A stretch of DNA of 64,000 bases from Acetobacter vaccinii (GCF_008365315.1 NZ_CP043506.1:1222001-1286000), one strand, 5' to 3'. Positions 16,526-25,805 are shown, counted from the first letter of the stretch. The notes: generated by a model not told the origin, from the sequence alone. A program made the numbers and translations.

Positions 16526-17794
16526 TCAGGGCACAAGCCGGGCGTCTGCCCCGCCGTCTTCCGCCACATGGGCCACCACGCTGCCGTCGGCCTCCTTGAG
16601 CAGGCGCACTTTGCCTGCCCCCTGCTGGCGCGCAACAATCAGCGACTCGCTGATCATGTCCTCAATGGCGCGCACCAGGTCACGGGCCGAGGCCGCGTCA
16701 CCCATGCGGCTCTGGCGGCGCATGACATCAATCAGCAGGGCCGGGTCAATCCCGCCTGTTTCCACCTTCAGCCCGTAGCCTTCGATCATGGTTTCGATTT
16801 CCAGCGCGGCCACGCGGGCAATATCCAGCCCGCGCAGGGCACGGAACACAAAAATGCGGTCCAGTCGGTTCAGCACTTCGGGGGCAAAACCGGCCTGGCG
16901 CAGGGCTTCCACCGACTCGGCACGCATGCGGTCGGGGTCATCATGCAGGCGGTCGGCAATTTCGGTCAGGGCCGTGGTGGCAATGTTGGACGTCAGCACA
17001 AAAATGGCCCGCACGGTGGAAATCTGCTGCCCGGTGGAGGCCTCGGTAATATGTCCGTCGTTCCATGCGGTCAGGAATTTCTTGAACACATCGGGGTGGG
17101 CTTTTTCAATTTCGTCCAGCAGCACCACGGCGTCGGGCTTTTCCTGCAACCCGCCGGTCAGCTTGCCGTAGGTGTCCGAGCCGACATAGCCCTTGGGCGA
17201 GCCAAAAAGCTGGGTGGCGGCGTGCGGGCTGCTCATCTGTGTCATGTCAAAATGCAGCAGCGGGCGTTCCAACTGGCGGGCAAGCTGTTTGGCCAGATAG
17301 GTCTTGCCAGTGCCCGGCGGGCCAGCCAGCAGGAAAATGCCCACAGGCTTGCCCCGGGTCTGCAACGCCAGGCGGCGGCGGAGCTGGGCGGCCATGTCCT
17401 CACACACCTGGTCCTGGCCGATAACACGGGCGCGCAGGTTGGCGGCCAGTTCCTCGGCATCAATGGCGGTTTCCCGCTGCTCGCGCGCCAGCATTTCCTC
17501 CAGCGCCGTGCGATTGGTCAGTCTGGCAAGAACGTCCATAAAGAACCCCCGTCGGCGTAGTAGCCCTTTGCGCGCGATTTTTTCGGCGCGAGTTTCAAAC
17601 AGTAGCCCGGCCACGGTCAGGCCCAGCCCCCCCAGTGCCAGAACCGGCCAGGCGGCCGCCGCCCATTGCAGGACATGCGTGATGGAATGCAGCGACAGGT
17701 GCAGGCTGAGCACGATCTGGATACTGGCCAGCAGCAGGAACACCAGCATCATCAACGGCATAAGCCGTGTCAGGGCGGGGAGCAGAGCCTTCAT
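16526..17794 (-). CDS. Membrane-anchored single-ring Clp-like AAA+ ATPase
   Basis: This 422-residue protein begins with two transmembrane segments (residues about 12-31 and 42-66), followed by one AAA_2 module like the second ring of ClpB/ClpA. Walker A is AGPPGTGKT (about 157-165) and the pore loop is GSPKGYVGSD (about 198-207). Walker B is VVLLDEIEKAH (about 233-243), sensor 1 is FVLTSN, the arginine finger lies in LNRLDRIFVF and sensor 2 in ASARDL. The Clp N-domain and the first ring are absent, and no ClpP-binding loop is obvious. It overlaps the upstream gene by four bases (ATGA). It probably unfolds or remodels proteins at the inner membrane; the clients are unknown. Confidence 0.88.
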   Translation of the reverse strand: MKALLPALTRLMPLMMLVFLLLASIQIVLSLHLSLHSITHVLQWAAAAWPVLALGGLGLTVAGLLFETRAEKIARKGLLRRRGFFMDVLARLTNRTALEEMLAREQRETAIDAEELAANLRARVIGQDQVCEDMAAQLRRRLALQTRGKPVGIFLLAGPPGTGKTYLAKQLARQLERPLLHFDMTQMSSPHAATQLFGSPKGYVGSDTYGKLTGGLQEKPDAVVLLDEIEKAHPDVFKKFLTAWNDGHITEASTGQQISTVRAIFVLTSNIATTALTEIADRLHDDPDRMRAESVEALRQAGFAPEVLNRLDRIFVFRALRGLDIARVAALEIETMIEGYGLKVETGGIDPALLIDVMRRQSRMGDAASARDLVRAIEDMISESLIVARQQGAGKVRLLKEADGSVVAHVAEDGGADARLVP

Positions 17795-18399
17795 TGTGCG
17801 AGAACCGTCAAGGACAGGGTATTCCCTTTATACAGGACAGGCAGCGCCTGTGGGCCAAAAACAGTGACGGCCCCACTGCCTGTGCCCATGGGGCCAGGGG
17901 GAGTGGCAGGCAGGATATCCACCGCACCGCTGATGGCAATGGGCAGGATGACCGTGGTGGGTGTGGGCAGCAGCGACACGGTGCGCTGCCACGGCCCGCA
18001 GACAATGGTAATGGCGCCCCCAGCCCCCGTGGCGTCATAAACAGGCATGGCCACCAGCTTGACCTCGTGCCGTTTGACGGCGGCCAGAATATCGGCCTGC
18101 TCAGCGGTGGAATAGCCCGAGTCGGCCAGGGCCTTGGGGGCATTGGCGGCGTTTATGACCGCCATTGTCGCATCGGCATGCAGGATGTTGGGGTCCTCGG
18201 CGGCGGCCACGGCCTGGGGGGCAGCGCTGTCCGCCGCCCCAGGGCGCAGGACATGCAGCGTCCCCCAGGCCACAAGGGCGCAGGCTGCCAGCCCTATCAG
18301 GGCGGTTCTGGTCGTGTGGGCCGCTGAGTGTGGTTCTGGCGCGGCCGCGGGTTCCTGGTCTTGGCGCATGGAAGGATCGGCCCCTGGCGAATCGGTCAT
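17791..18399 (-). CDS. Single-pass membrane protein of unknown function, partner of the AAA+ gene
   Basis: No family is recognised. From ATG 18399 the protein is about 202 residues: a cytoplasmic Gln/Pro/Ala-rich head, one transmembrane helix (RTALIGLAACALVAWGTL), and a compact periplasmic domain with SGYSTAEQADILAAVKRHEVKLVAMPVYD and a beta-rich C-terminus (VTVFGPQALPVLYKG). A longer frame to 18546 exists, but the extension looks non-coding and has no better start signal. The stop overlaps the start of the Clp-like ATPase gene (ATGA), so the two are co-translated. It is first of three genes and diverges from rimP. Confidence 0.72.
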   Translation of the reverse strand: MTDSPGADPSMRQDQEPAAAPEPHSAAHTTRTALIGLAACALVAWGTLHVLRPGAADSAAPQAVAAAEDPNILHADATMAVINAANAPKALADSGYSTAEQADILAAVKRHEVKLVAMPVYDATGAGGAITIVCGPWQRTVSLLPTPTTVILPIAISGAVDILPATPPGPMGTGSGAVTVFGPQALPVLYKGNTLSLTVLAQ

Positions 18400-18573
18400 G
18401 AGTGGCAAATATGTCGCAAGCAACTTAATAAAAGCGTTTGTTGCGTCGCGGCGCAATACGCGAACGTCAGTGTCGTTGCCTGGTGGGGGCACTGGCCCCA
18501 TTCCGTACTTGCGGTTTGGGCGGGTATCCCGTAAACACCACATCATCCTTCTTACTATAAATATGTTTCGGGG

Positions 18574-18599
18574 GGTGGCCTTGACGGGCCGCCTTTTTT
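18574..18599 (+). terminator. Intrinsic terminator or attenuator immediately upstream of rimP
   Basis: GGTGGCC and GGCCGCC form a 7-bp stem (one G-T pair) with loop TTGACG, followed by six T. It ends three bases before the rimP start. A TATAAA box at 18556-18561 lies just upstream, so transcripts starting there would meet this hairpin at once. It may attenuate the nusA operon or stop incoming transcription. Confidence 0.65.
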
Positions 18600-18602
18600 G
18601 CT

Positions 18603-19181
18603 TTGGACACTGATCTTTCCGCCCATTCCGGCCTTGAGGCCCGCATCGCCGCCCTGATTTCCCCCTCCATTGTCGAGATGGGGTATGAAATCGTGCGTGT
18701 GGCGGTGCTTGGGCGCGAGCGCCCGACCGTGCAGGTCATGGCTGACCGTGCCGATGGCGCGCAGATCAGCGTTGAAGATTGCGAACGCATCAGCCAGGCC
18801 GTCAGTGCCCTGCTGGATGTGGAAGACCCGATTCCCGGGGCCTGGACGCTGGAAGTGTCCTCCGCCGGGATTGACCGGCCCCTGTGCCGGGCAAAAGACT
18901 GGAATCGCTTTGCCGGGCATGAAGTCCGGGCCGAAGTCATGGTGCCGCTGGATGGCCGCCGCCGCTTTGCCGGTGTGGCCCTGGGGTCTGACGGCACGGT
19001 GGCGCGCATCCGGCTGGATGATGGCACGGAAGTTGCCCTCCCCCTGGCCGAAATGCGCCGCGCCCGCCTGGTGCTGACCGACGCGCTGATCGAGGCCAGC
19101 GCCCGCATGGCCCCACCCGCAGCGGGGGGCGATGACACGCCGGATGACGGGCCGACCCCGCCCGACCACAAGCTGCACTGA
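18603..19181 (+). CDS. rimP: Ribosome maturation factor RimP
   Basis: This 192-residue protein is needed for 30S subunit maturation. The N-terminal domain ([23 protein letters not shown]) is followed by [22 protein letters not shown], the family signature, and a C-terminal SH3-like barrel ([22 protein letters not shown]). The only start that fits the family N-terminus is TTG 18603; it has no Shine-Dalgarno sequence because the terminator hairpin and its T-run occupy the upstream bases. It is the first gene of the rimP-nusA-ylxR-infB-rbfA operon. The C-terminal tail is Pro/Asp-rich. Confidence 0.93.
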   Translation: MDTDLSAHSGLEARIAALISPSIVEMGYEIVRVAVLGRERPTVQVMADRADGAQISVEDCERISQAVSALLDVEDPIPGAWTLEVSSAGIDRPLCRAKDWNRFAGHEVRAEVMVPLDGRRRFAGVALGSDGTVARIRLDDGTEVALPLAEMRRARLVLTDALIEASARMAPPAAGGDDTPDDGPTPPDHKLH

Positions 19182-19211
19182 AACCGCTGCCTGTTTTGGA
19201 GAGCCAAAAGC

Positions 19212-20756
19212 ATGGATACCTCTGTTTCCCGTCCTGAACTGCTGCTGGTGGCGGACGCCGTCTCACGCGAGAAGGGTATCGAGCGTGAAGAGGTGCTGGA
19301 GGCCATGGAGCAGGCCATCCAGAAAGCCGGGCGCGCCAAATACGGCCACGAAAAAGACATTCGCGCCATGATCGACCGCCGCACGGGTGAAGTGCGCCTG
19401 TCCCGCTGGACAGAAGTTGTCGGTCAGGTCGAAAACGAGGACACACAGATTGCCCTCGACATTGCACGGCGTTTCCGCCCTGAAATTCAGGCCGGGGAAT
19501 ATCTGATCGATCCGCTGCCGCCCATCGACTTCGGGCGTATTGCAGCGCAGACCGCCAAGCAGGTGATTGTCCAGCGCGTGCGTGAATATGAGCGCAAGCG
19601 CCAGTACAACGAATTCAAGGACCGCGTGGGCGAAATCGTCAACGGCACGGTCAAGCGCACCGAATACGGCAACCTGCTGGTTGAAATCGGTTCCGCCGAA
19701 GCCCTGCTGCGTCGTGATGAGCTGATCCCGCGTGAGACCTTCCGCAACTCCGACCGCGTGCGTGCCTATATCTATGACGTGCGTGACGAGCCGCGTGGCC
19801 CGCAGATATTCCTGTCCCGCACACATCCGGCCTTCCTGGCCAAGCTGTTTGCGCAGGAAGTGCCCGAAATTTACGATGGCATCATCGAAATCAAGGCCGT
19901 TGCGCGTGACCCCGGTTCCCGCGCCAAAATGGCTGTGATCTCGCGCGATGCCGCAATCGACCCTGTCGGTGCCTGCGTTGGTATGCGCGGCTCGCGCGTG
20001 CAGGCGGTTGTGGCCGAGTTGCAGGGCGAAAAAATCGACATCATCCCCTGGAGCCCGCAGGCCGCCACCTTTGTGGTCAACGCCCTTGCCCCGGCTGAAG
20101 TCAGCAAGGTGGTGATGGATGAGGAAGCAGGCCGCGTGGAAGTGGTTGTCCCTGACGACCAGCTCTCTCTGGCTATTGGCCGGCGTGGGCAGAACGTGCG
20201 TCTGGCCAGCCAGTTGACCCGCTGGGACATCGACATCCTGACCGAGGCTGAAGAATCCGAGCGCAGGCAGGAAGAATTCCGCCGTCGGACCAACCAGTTT
20301 GTTGAAGCACTGGATGTGGACGACGTCATCGCCGGGCTGCTGGTCACCGAAGGCTATCATAGCATTGAGGAACTGGCCTATGCCGACCCCGAAGAGCTGG
20401 CAGCGATCGAAGGCTTTGACGACTCGGTGGTGGGTGAGCTGATCCAGCGCGCCGAAGCCCACCTGGTCCGTCAGGAAGAAGCCCTGGACGAACGCCGCCA
20501 AGCCCTTGGTGTTGTGGACGAAATTGCCCAGATGGGCGTGTTCACAAACCAGATGCTTGTGACTTTGGGTGAAAAAGGTGTAAAGACACTGGACGACCTT
20601 GCCGATCTGGCAGGGGATGAACTGGTCGAGCTTCTCGGGGCAGATGCCATTGAGGAAGAAGCCGCCAACGAAATTGTCATGGCAGCCCGCGCGCATTGGT
20701 TTGATGGAGAAGGCAGTGCCGACTCCAGCGCGCAGGATAAGGGTGCCGACGCCTGA
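19212..20756 (+). CDS. nusA: Transcription termination/antitermination factor NusA
   Basis: This 514-residue RNA polymerase-binding factor controls pausing, termination and antitermination. Order of domains: N-terminal RNAP-binding domain (residues 1-130), S1 (about 135-200, VGEIVNGTVKRTEYGNLLVEIG), KH1 and KH2 (about 230-345, GACVGMRGSRVQAVV and LAIGRRGQNVRLASQLT) and two acidic helix-hairpin-helix C-terminal repeats (about 365-500). GGAGAG lies upstream of the ATG at 19212. NusA is part of the standard bacterial operon with rimP and infB, and the terminator-like hairpin ahead of rimP would be a natural place for autoregulation. Confidence 0.97.
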   Translation: MDTSVSRPELLLVADAVSREKGIEREEVLEAMEQAIQKAGRAKYGHEKDIRAMIDRRTGEVRLSRWTEVVGQVENEDTQIALDIARRFRPEIQAGEYLIDPLPPIDFGRIAAQTAKQVIVQRVREYERKRQYNEFKDRVGEIVNGTVKRTEYGNLLVEIGSAEALLRRDELIPRETFRNSDRVRAYIYDVRDEPRGPQIFLSRTHPAFLAKLFAQEVPEIYDGIIEIKAVARDPGSRAKMAVISRDAAIDPVGACVGMRGSRVQAVVAELQGEKIDIIPWSPQAATFVVNALAPAEVSKVVMDEEAGRVEVVVPDDQLSLAIGRRGQNVRLASQLTRWDIDILTEAEESERRQEEFRRRTNQFVEALDVDDVIAGLLVTEGYHSIEELAYADPEELAAIEGFDDSVVGELIQRAEAHLVRQEEALDERRQALGVVDEIAQMGVFTNQMLVTLGEKGVKTLDDLADLAGDELVELLGADAIEEEAANEIVMAARAHWFDGEGSADSSAQDKGADA

Positions 20757-20770
20757 GGGCCAGATACCGA

Positions 20771-21436
20771 GTGAACGAAGAGTACGTGCCAGAACATGAC
20801 AGCCCGCTTGACGGCGGGCTGGAGGCGGAGGCCAAGGCCACCCACCGGCGGTGTATTGTTACCCGTACCGAGGGGTTGCCCGCCGAAATGGTGCGCTTTG
20901 CCATTTCGCCTGCCGGTGTGCTGGTGCCCGATTTGGACGCACGGCTGCCGGGACGGGGAATCTGGTTGAGTGCCCGGCGGGATGTGATAGAACAGGCTCG
21001 CATTCGTGGTGCGTTCGCACGCGCCGCCCGGATGCAGCTACAGGTACCGGACGATCTGCCCACCCAGGTGGAGGCAGGTCTGCTCCGGCGTATGATCGAA
21101 ATCGTGGGGCTGGCCCGGCGGGCCGGGCAAGCTGTCAGCGGTTTTGTGAAGGTGCGTGAATGGATGGCCCAGCACCGTGTTGGTGCCATTGTCCACGCAC
21201 TGGATGGAAGCCGGGAAGAGCGTGATCGCCTGCTTTCGGGTGGGCGGGATATTCCCGTGATAGAGACGTTGACGTCCGTTGAACTCGCCAGGATTTTCGG
21301 GCGTGAGCGGGTAGTGAATGTGGCGCTGGCGGCCGGCGGGCTGGCCACGCGTCTGTGTAATGAAAACAAGCGTTTCGCGGGAGTGTCGCAAGACAGCTCC
21401 CGTGTCCTGCCGGACCTCTCCGGCGGACGGGTGTGA
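20771..21436 (+). CDS. YlxR (DUF448) and L7Ae-like fusion, RNA-binding protein
   Basis: This 221-residue protein joins a YlxR domain (residues about 22-85, RRCIVTRTEGLP and PGRGIWLSARRDV) to an L7Ae/L30e-like domain (about 100-190, IVGLARRAGQAVSGFVKV and GAIVHALDGSREE). Alphaproteobacteria typically carry this fusion between nusA and infB. YlxR binds RNA and is proposed to act in transcription or RNase P modulation; the L7Ae fold binds kink-turn RNA. The start is GTG at 20771, 15 bases after the nusA stop. The role is inferred from family and operon position. Confidence 0.9.
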   Translation: MNEEYVPEHDSPLDGGLEAEAKATHRRCIVTRTEGLPAEMVRFAISPAGVLVPDLDARLPGRGIWLSARRDVIEQARIRGAFARAARMQLQVPDDLPTQVEAGLLRRMIEIVGLARRAGQAVSGFVKVREWMAQHRVGAIVHALDGSREERDRLLSGGRDIPVIETLTSVELARIFGRERVVNVALAAGGLATRLCNENKRFAGVSQDSSRVLPDLSGGRV

Positions 21437-21448
21437 ACAGGCGGGTCA

Positions 21449-24139
21449 ATGAGCGAAGGCAAGGATCAGGATCAGGGTAAAGGGCGTCTGTCCCTTCGTC
21501 CGGCAGGGCGTTCGGAGGTAGGGCGGACGGTTGATGCCGGGTCCGTGCGGCAGAGTTTCAGTCATGGCCGCTCCAAGGTTGTGCAGGTGGAGGTCCGCAA
21601 AAAGCGTGGCCCCGGCACACCTGGTGCGGGTGGCCGTTCAGGCGGGTCACGCGCAGGCGTGGGCCGTACCCTGACAGCAGCCGAACTGGCCATGCGCCAG
21701 CGCGTGCTGGAAGAGCAGAAAAAAGAAGCCGAACTGGCTGTCCAGCGCGAAGCTGAACGGCGCGAGGCAGAAAAAATCCGTATTCTTTCCGCGGCTGAAG
21801 AAGCCCGCCGGAAGGAAGAGGAAGACAAGCGCGCAGCCGAAGAAGCTCAGGCCCAGCAGGCCGCCGCCGAGGAAGAACAGCGCAAAAGCCGTATCGACGC
21901 CATCAAGCCGATCGAAACCCGCGACCCTGTTGTGTCCGCGGTGCCGATCCCTGGCGAAGTGACGCTTGCACCCCCGGTAGGCCGTCTGCGCCCGCTGGCG
22001 GAACGCGCAATCATGCCCGCTCGGCCCCTGCGCCCTGCGGCAACCCCTGCCGCCCCGGCCAGCCGTGCGGCTGACGGTGCAGCCGGTGCCGAGCGCGACA
22101 GCGCCGCCGCCCAGACCCTGCGCCTGCGCAGTGGCCGTGCAGCGGAAGGCGAGGACGAACCACGCCGTGGCCCCTCCCGCAAGGCTCCGCCCAGCGGGCG
22201 CAAGACCGGCGCAGGCCGTAAGGGCGAGGTCAGCAATGGCCGTCGCGCTGGCCGTATTGACGTGCAGGCCGCGATCGAAGGGGACGACGACAAGACCCGT
22301 TCGCTGGCGTCTGTCCGCCGTCAGCGCGAGCGTGAACGCCGCCAGGCCGAGTTGGAGCGCCTGCGTTCCGACCAGGTCAAGGTCGTGCGTGACGTTATCC
22401 TGCCCGAAACCATTACCGTGCAGGAACTGGCCAACCGTATGGCCGCCCGTCAGGGTGAGGTTATCAAAGCCCTGATGAAAATGGGCGTGATGGCCACGGT
22501 CACGCAGTCGATTGATGCTGACACCGCCGAACTGGTGGTGGAGGAATTCGGCCACCGTGTCCGCCGTGTGTCGGAATCGGATGTGGAACTGGGGATCGAA
22601 GGCGTGGAAGACACGGCCGACGACCTGCAGCCCCGTCCGCCTGTGGTGACGGTCATGGGCCATGTTGACCATGGCAAGACCTCCCTGCTTGACGCCCTGC
22701 GCACGACCGATGTGGCCGCGGGTGAAGCCGGTGGCATTACCCAGCATATCGGTGCCTACCAGGTTACTCTGGCGTCTGGTGCACGCATCACCTTCCTCGA
22801 CACCCCCGGTCATGAGGCGTTTACCGCCATGCGTGCCCGTGGTGCCTCCATCACCGACGTGGTGGTGCTGGTTGTCGCGGCAGATGACGGCGTGATGCCG
22901 CAGACGGTTGAAGCCATCAAACATGCCAAGGCCGCTCGCGTGCCTATGATTGTGGCCATCAACAAGATCGACAAGCCGGGTGCCAAGCCCGACCGCGTCC
23001 GTCAGGAACTGCTGCAGCACGAAATCGTGGTCGAATCCATGGGTGGTGACGTCCAGGATATCGAAGTGTCGGCCCTCAAGCGCGAAGGTCTGGATAAGCT
23101 GGAGGAGGGTATCCTCCTGCAGGCTGAAATTCTGGAACTGCGCGCCAATCCGGAACGTCCGGGTGAAGGTGCGGTGATCGAAAGCCGCCTTGACCGTGGC
23201 CGTGGGTCGGTTGCGTCCGTTCTGGTGCAGAAGGGTTCGCTCCGCCGTGGGGACATCGTGGTGGCTGGCGCCGAATGGGGCCGTGTCCGCGCTCTGGTGG
23301 ACGATCATGGCCGCCAGGTTGATGTTGCTGGCCCGTCCACCCCGGTGGAAGTGCTGGGTCTGTCGGGTGTTCCGGCGGCTGGTGCCCCCTTCGTGGTGGT
23401 CGAAAACGAAAACCGCGCCCGCGAGATTTCCGAGTTCCGTCAGCGCAAGCTCAAGGAACATCAGGTCGCAGGGCAGGTTGCCGCTCGTGGCACGCTCGAC
23501 CAGATGCTCGCCCGTATCCAGGCCGGGGACCAGAAAGAGGTTTCCGTACTGGTCAAGGCGGACGTGCAGGGTTCGGCCGAAGCCATCCAGACCACCGTGC
23601 TCAAGCTGGCTAACGAGGAAGTGGGCGTGCGCGTCCTCAACGCCTCTGTCGGCCAGATCACGGAAAGTGATGTGCAGCTTGCCAAGGCGTCGGATGCGGT
23701 CATCATCGCGTTCAACGTCCGCGCAACGGTGCAGGCCCGCCAGCTTGCCCAGCGTGAAGGCGTGGATATCCGCTACTACTCCATCATCTATCAGGTGGCG
23801 GACGACGTGGAGGCTCTGGTCCGCGGCAAGCAGGCTCCCAAGCACCGCGAGAAGTTCCTTGGCTATGCCGAAATCCGCAAGGTTTTCGAAATCAGCAAGA
23901 TCGGCAAGGTGGCTGGGTCTTACATCACAGAAGGCGTGGTCAAGCGCGGCTGTGGCGTGCGTCTGCTGCGTGATGGCGTTGTGATCCACGAAGGTGATCT
24001 CAGCCAGCTCAAGCGCTTCAAGGACGATGTCAAGGAAGTCGCCCGTGGCTATGAGTGCGGTCTCTCCTTCGCAGGCTACAATGACCTGCGCGAGGGTGAC
24101 GTGGTCGAATGCTTCGAAAGCGAGCTGGTTCCGGCATGA
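21449..24139 (+). CDS. infB: Translation initiation factor IF-2
   Basis: This 896-residue GTPase delivers fMet-tRNA to the 30S subunit. A long charged N-terminal region (residues about 80-160) is a predicted coiled coil rich in Glu, Lys and Ala, followed by Arg/Ala/Pro-rich linkers. An IF2_N module ([19 protein letters not shown]) precedes the G domain, which has GHVDHGKTS near residue 403, DTPGHEA and NKIDKP. Domains II to IV follow and end in [10 protein letters not shown]. The gene starts 12 bases after the ylxR stop and overlaps rbfA by four bases. Confidence 0.97.
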   Translation: MSEGKDQDQGKGRLSLRPAGRSEVGRTVDAGSVRQSFSHGRSKVVQVEVRKKRGPGTPGAGGRSGGSRAGVGRTLTAAELAMRQRVLEEQKKEAELAVQREAERREAEKIRILSAAEEARRKEEEDKRAAEEAQAQQAAAEEEQRKSRIDAIKPIETRDPVVSAVPIPGEVTLAPPVGRLRPLAERAIMPARPLRPAATPAAPASRAADGAAGAERDSAAAQTLRLRSGRAAEGEDEPRRGPSRKAPPSGRKTGAGRKGEVSNGRRAGRIDVQAAIEGDDDKTRSLASVRRQRERERRQAELERLRSDQVKVVRDVILPETITVQELANRMAARQGEVIKALMKMGVMATVTQSIDADTAELVVEEFGHRVRRVSESDVELGIEGVEDTADDLQPRPPVVTVMGHVDHGKTSLLDALRTTDVAAGEAGGITQHIGAYQVTLASGARITFLDTPGHEAFTAMRARGASITDVVVLVVAADDGVMPQTVEAIKHAKAARVPMIVAINKIDKPGAKPDRVRQELLQHEIVVESMGGDVQDIEVSALKREGLDKLEEGILLQAEILELRANPERPGEGAVIESRLDRGRGSVASVLVQKGSLRRGDIVVAGAEWGRVRALVDDHGRQVDVAGPSTPVEVLGLSGVPAAGAPFVVVENENRAREISEFRQRKLKEHQVAGQVAARGTLDQMLARIQAGDQKEVSVLVKADVQGSAEAIQTTVLKLANEEVGVRVLNASVGQITESDVQLAKASDAVIIAFNVRATVQARQLAQREGVDIRYYSIIYQVADDVEALVRGKQAPKHREKFLGYAEIRKVFEISKIGKVAGSYITEGVVKRGCGVRLLRDGVVIHEGDLSQLKRFKDDVKEVARGYECGLSFAGYNDLREGDVVECFESELVPA

Positions 24140-24597
24140 GCCGTCGGAACAGAGCATCGGGTAAAGTAGAGGGGCCAGCGGGTTATAGCGCTGGCCTTTC
24201 AACTTCCGGCCCGTCGCAGCGCCAGCTCCGTGTTGGTGAAGAAGTGCGCCGTGTGCTGGCCGAAGTGTTTGGCCGCACGGAATTCCGCGATCCTGCTCTG
24301 GTAGATGCCGCCATTACGGTTACGGAAGTCCGCCTTGCGCCCGACTTCCGGCACGCGACGGTGTTTGTCAGCCGTCTGGGCCGGAGCGATGTGGATGTAC
24401 TGCTGCCAGCCCTCAAGCGGGTTGCCCCGTGGCTGCGTACCCAGCTTGCCCATACCTTGCGCCTGCGTACCGTGCCGGAACTGCACTTTCAGCCCGATAC
24501 GGCGCTGGATACGGCCATGCATGTTGATACATTGCTGCGCCTGCCTGAAGTCCAGCGCGATCTGGGCAAGGACACCGACACAACGACTGACGAGTAA
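24136..24597 (+). CDS. rbfA: Ribosome-binding factor A
   Basis: This protein of about 153 residues binds the 30S subunit and helps mature the 5' end of 16S rRNA. The KH-like core is visible: [36 protein letters not shown] and [19 protein letters not shown]. The ATG at 24136 overlaps the infB stop (ATGA) and gives a typical N-terminus; an upstream in-frame start at 24109 would lie inside infB. It is the last protein gene of the operon; truB and rpsO, which often follow, are absent, and an AAGAGGCGC hairpin overlaps the stop. Confidence 0.95.
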   Translation: MSRRNRASGKVEGPAGYSAGLSTSGPSQRQLRVGEEVRRVLAEVFGRTEFRDPALVDAAITVTEVRLAPDFRHATVFVSRLGRSDVDVLLPALKRVAPWLRTQLAHTLRLRTVPELHFQPDTALDTAMHVDTLLRLPEVQRDLGKDTDTTTDE

Positions 24598-24618
24598 GAG
24601 GCGCGTTCAGCGCCTCTT
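24596..24618 (+). terminator. Hairpin at the end of the rimP-rbfA operon
   Basis: AAGAGGCGC and GCGCCTCTT form a perfect 9-bp stem with a 5-nt loop, starting inside the rbfA stop codon. There is no long T-run; it is likely a terminator or 3'-end stabiliser. Confidence 0.55.
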
Positions 24619-24749
24619 GACGGTCACGGGTGGCTTGCCTGCCCTTGTGACTGCGGGCCAGGCCGGGCGTATTTTCCGGCTCTGCCCTCTCTCCCACGTG
24701 CTTCTGCCCCTTGCCGGTACAGGCTGCTTTCAGTATAGAAAGCGAGTGT

Positions 24750-25057
24750 GTCCGCGTAGCTCAGCAGGATAGAGCACAGGATTCCTAGATAATTGGGCAC
24801 CATGATGGGAAACCCCATGGTGAATCCGCTCAAAGTCGGGGAAAGCTACGGCCTTTACGGGCCTTGCCAATCCCGAGCCAAGCCGTTTGACGACGGAAGG
24901 TGTAGAGACTGGACGGGCGGTGCCTAAAGGCCTGTTTTACAGGCCCAGGGCAAAGGGACAGTCCAGCCCACAAACGCACCCTTTTTTGGGGGTGGCAGCG
25001 AAAGCTGTAGTGGGATGAATCCTGGGGCCGTGGGTTCGAATCCCGCCGCGGACACCA
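24750..25057 (+). tRNA. tRNA-Arg(CCT) interrupted by a group I intron
   Basis: The exons 24750-24786 and 25018-25057 join to a 77-nt tRNA. The acceptor stem GTCCGCG pairs with CGCGGAC, the D arm is GCTCAGCAGGATAGAGC, the anticodon stem CAGGA pairs with TCCTG, and the anticodon loop TTCCTAA gives anticodon CCT. The T arm is GTGGG-TTCGAAT-CCCGC, and the discriminator A and CCA are encoded. The intron follows the third anticodon base. It decodes AGG arginine codons. The tRNA does not fold without removal of the 231-base insert, so splicing is required for function. It lies between the rimP-rbfA operon and the NemR-like regulator. Confidence 0.95.
24787..25017 (+). other. Group I self-splicing intron in the anticodon loop of tRNA-Arg(CCT)
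   Basis: The 231-nt intron follows a U (24786) and ends in G (25017), the two invariant group I boundary bases. P1 can form as CCTAG with TTGGG, placing the splice-site U opposite G. A strong P2-like hairpin is CACCATG/CATGGTG (24798-24823). P7 is GACTG (24907-24911) with CAGTC (24959-24963), and P8 is GGCCTGT/ACAGGCC (24929-24945). A GAAA-tetraloop hairpin CAGC-GAAA-GCTG sits at 24996-25007. There is no homing endonuclease frame. Size and position match the tRNA introns known from Agrobacterium tRNA-Arg(CCU) and Azoarcus, so subgroup IC3 is likely. Confidence 0.92.
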
Positions 25058-25151
25058 GCACACATTTTTCCAGTTTTTTGCTGTTCTACTTCTCTCCTGT
25101 GCCGGTCAGTATGGGGCAGAGAGTTTTTGCTTTCGGGTTGGTCTCTAAAAA

Positions 25152-25166
25152 TAGACGACTGGTCTA
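25152..25166. promoter_or_regulatory. NemR-type operator upstream of the TetR gene
   Basis: The 15-base palindrome TAGACGACTGGTCTA has half-sites TAGAC and GTCTA. It resembles the E. coli NemR box (TAGACC-N4-GGTCTA) and recurs before the yqhD-like gene. It implies autorepression. Confidence 0.7.
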
Positions 25167-25211
25167 ATTTTTGAGTGGACACCTCCGCCCCCGTGTCGTA
25201 AAGACACTGGT

Positions 25212-25805
25212 ATGAAGATCGCAGAGAAACATCGCGCTGCCCGGCAGCATATCCTGCAAGCGGCCAAACCGCTTATTGGCCTGCGTGGTTTTTCGGCTGT
25301 TGGTCTGGCGCAAATCCTGGATGTTGCAGGTATCCCCAAAGGGTCATTCTATCATTACTTCGAATCAAAAGAGGCTTTTGGGGAAGAACTCCTGAGAACC
25401 TATATCGAAGACTATCTGTTGATGATGGAAGACCTGCTGAAAAAGGGAGACGGCAACGCAGCCCAGAAGCTGACGCGTTACTGCCAGTTCTGGCGGGACA
25501 CCCATCTGGAAGGGCAGGTGGGGGATAAATGCCTGATTGTCAAACTTGCTGCGGAAGTCTCGGATCTTTCTGAGCGGATGCGGGCCATTCTGGAAGTTGG
25601 CACCACGACTGTGATCGACCGTCTGGGCACGGTTATCACACAGGGGCAGGCAGAAGGCTCGGTGGGCAACCAGCAGACACCACAGATGCTGGCAGCAGCA
25701 CTGTACCAGCTCTGGCTGGGTGCGACATTGATGGTCAAGATTACCCGGAATGCACAGTCGTTTGACCACGCCTGGGAGGCGACCAGACGGCTTTTGGACA
25801 TCTAG
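25212..25805 (+). CDS. NemR-like TetR-family electrophile sensor
   Basis: This 197-residue TetR/AcrR repressor has an N-terminal helix-turn-helix (VGLAQILDVAGIPKGSFYHYF). The C-terminal domain matches NemR: CLIVKLAAEVSDLSERMR and LYQLWLGATLMVKITRN. Cys107 and Lys176 align with Cys106 and Lys175 of E. coli NemR, the pair that senses reactive chlorine and electrophiles through a sulfenamide bond. TAGAC-N5-GTCTA operators precede this gene and the next. It probably represses itself and the downstream aldehyde reductase, and releases DNA when reactive aldehydes or quinones accumulate. Confidence 0.85.
   Translation: MKIAEKHRAARQHILQAAKPLIGLRGFSAVGLAQILDVAGIPKGSFYHYFESKEAFGEELLRTYIEDYLLMMEDLLKKGDGNAAQKLTRYCQFWRDTHLEGQVGDKCLIVKLAAEVSDLSERMRAILEVGTTTVIDRLGTVITQGQAEGSVGNQQTPQMLAAALYQLWLGATLMVKITRNAQSFDHAWEATRRLLDI

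Noticed and set aside
15461..17560. 699-residue plus-strand frame
   Set aside because: Antisense to the AAA+ gene and its neighbour; no motifs.
21647..24202. 851-residue open frame on the minus strand
   Set aside because: It lies wholly opposite infB, has no family similarity, and is expected from codon bias in GC-rich DNA.
24830..25182. Small minus-strand frames across the split tRNA
   Set aside because: They are shadows of the tRNA exon (RGGIRTHGPRIH-type translation) and the intron; no protein is expected.
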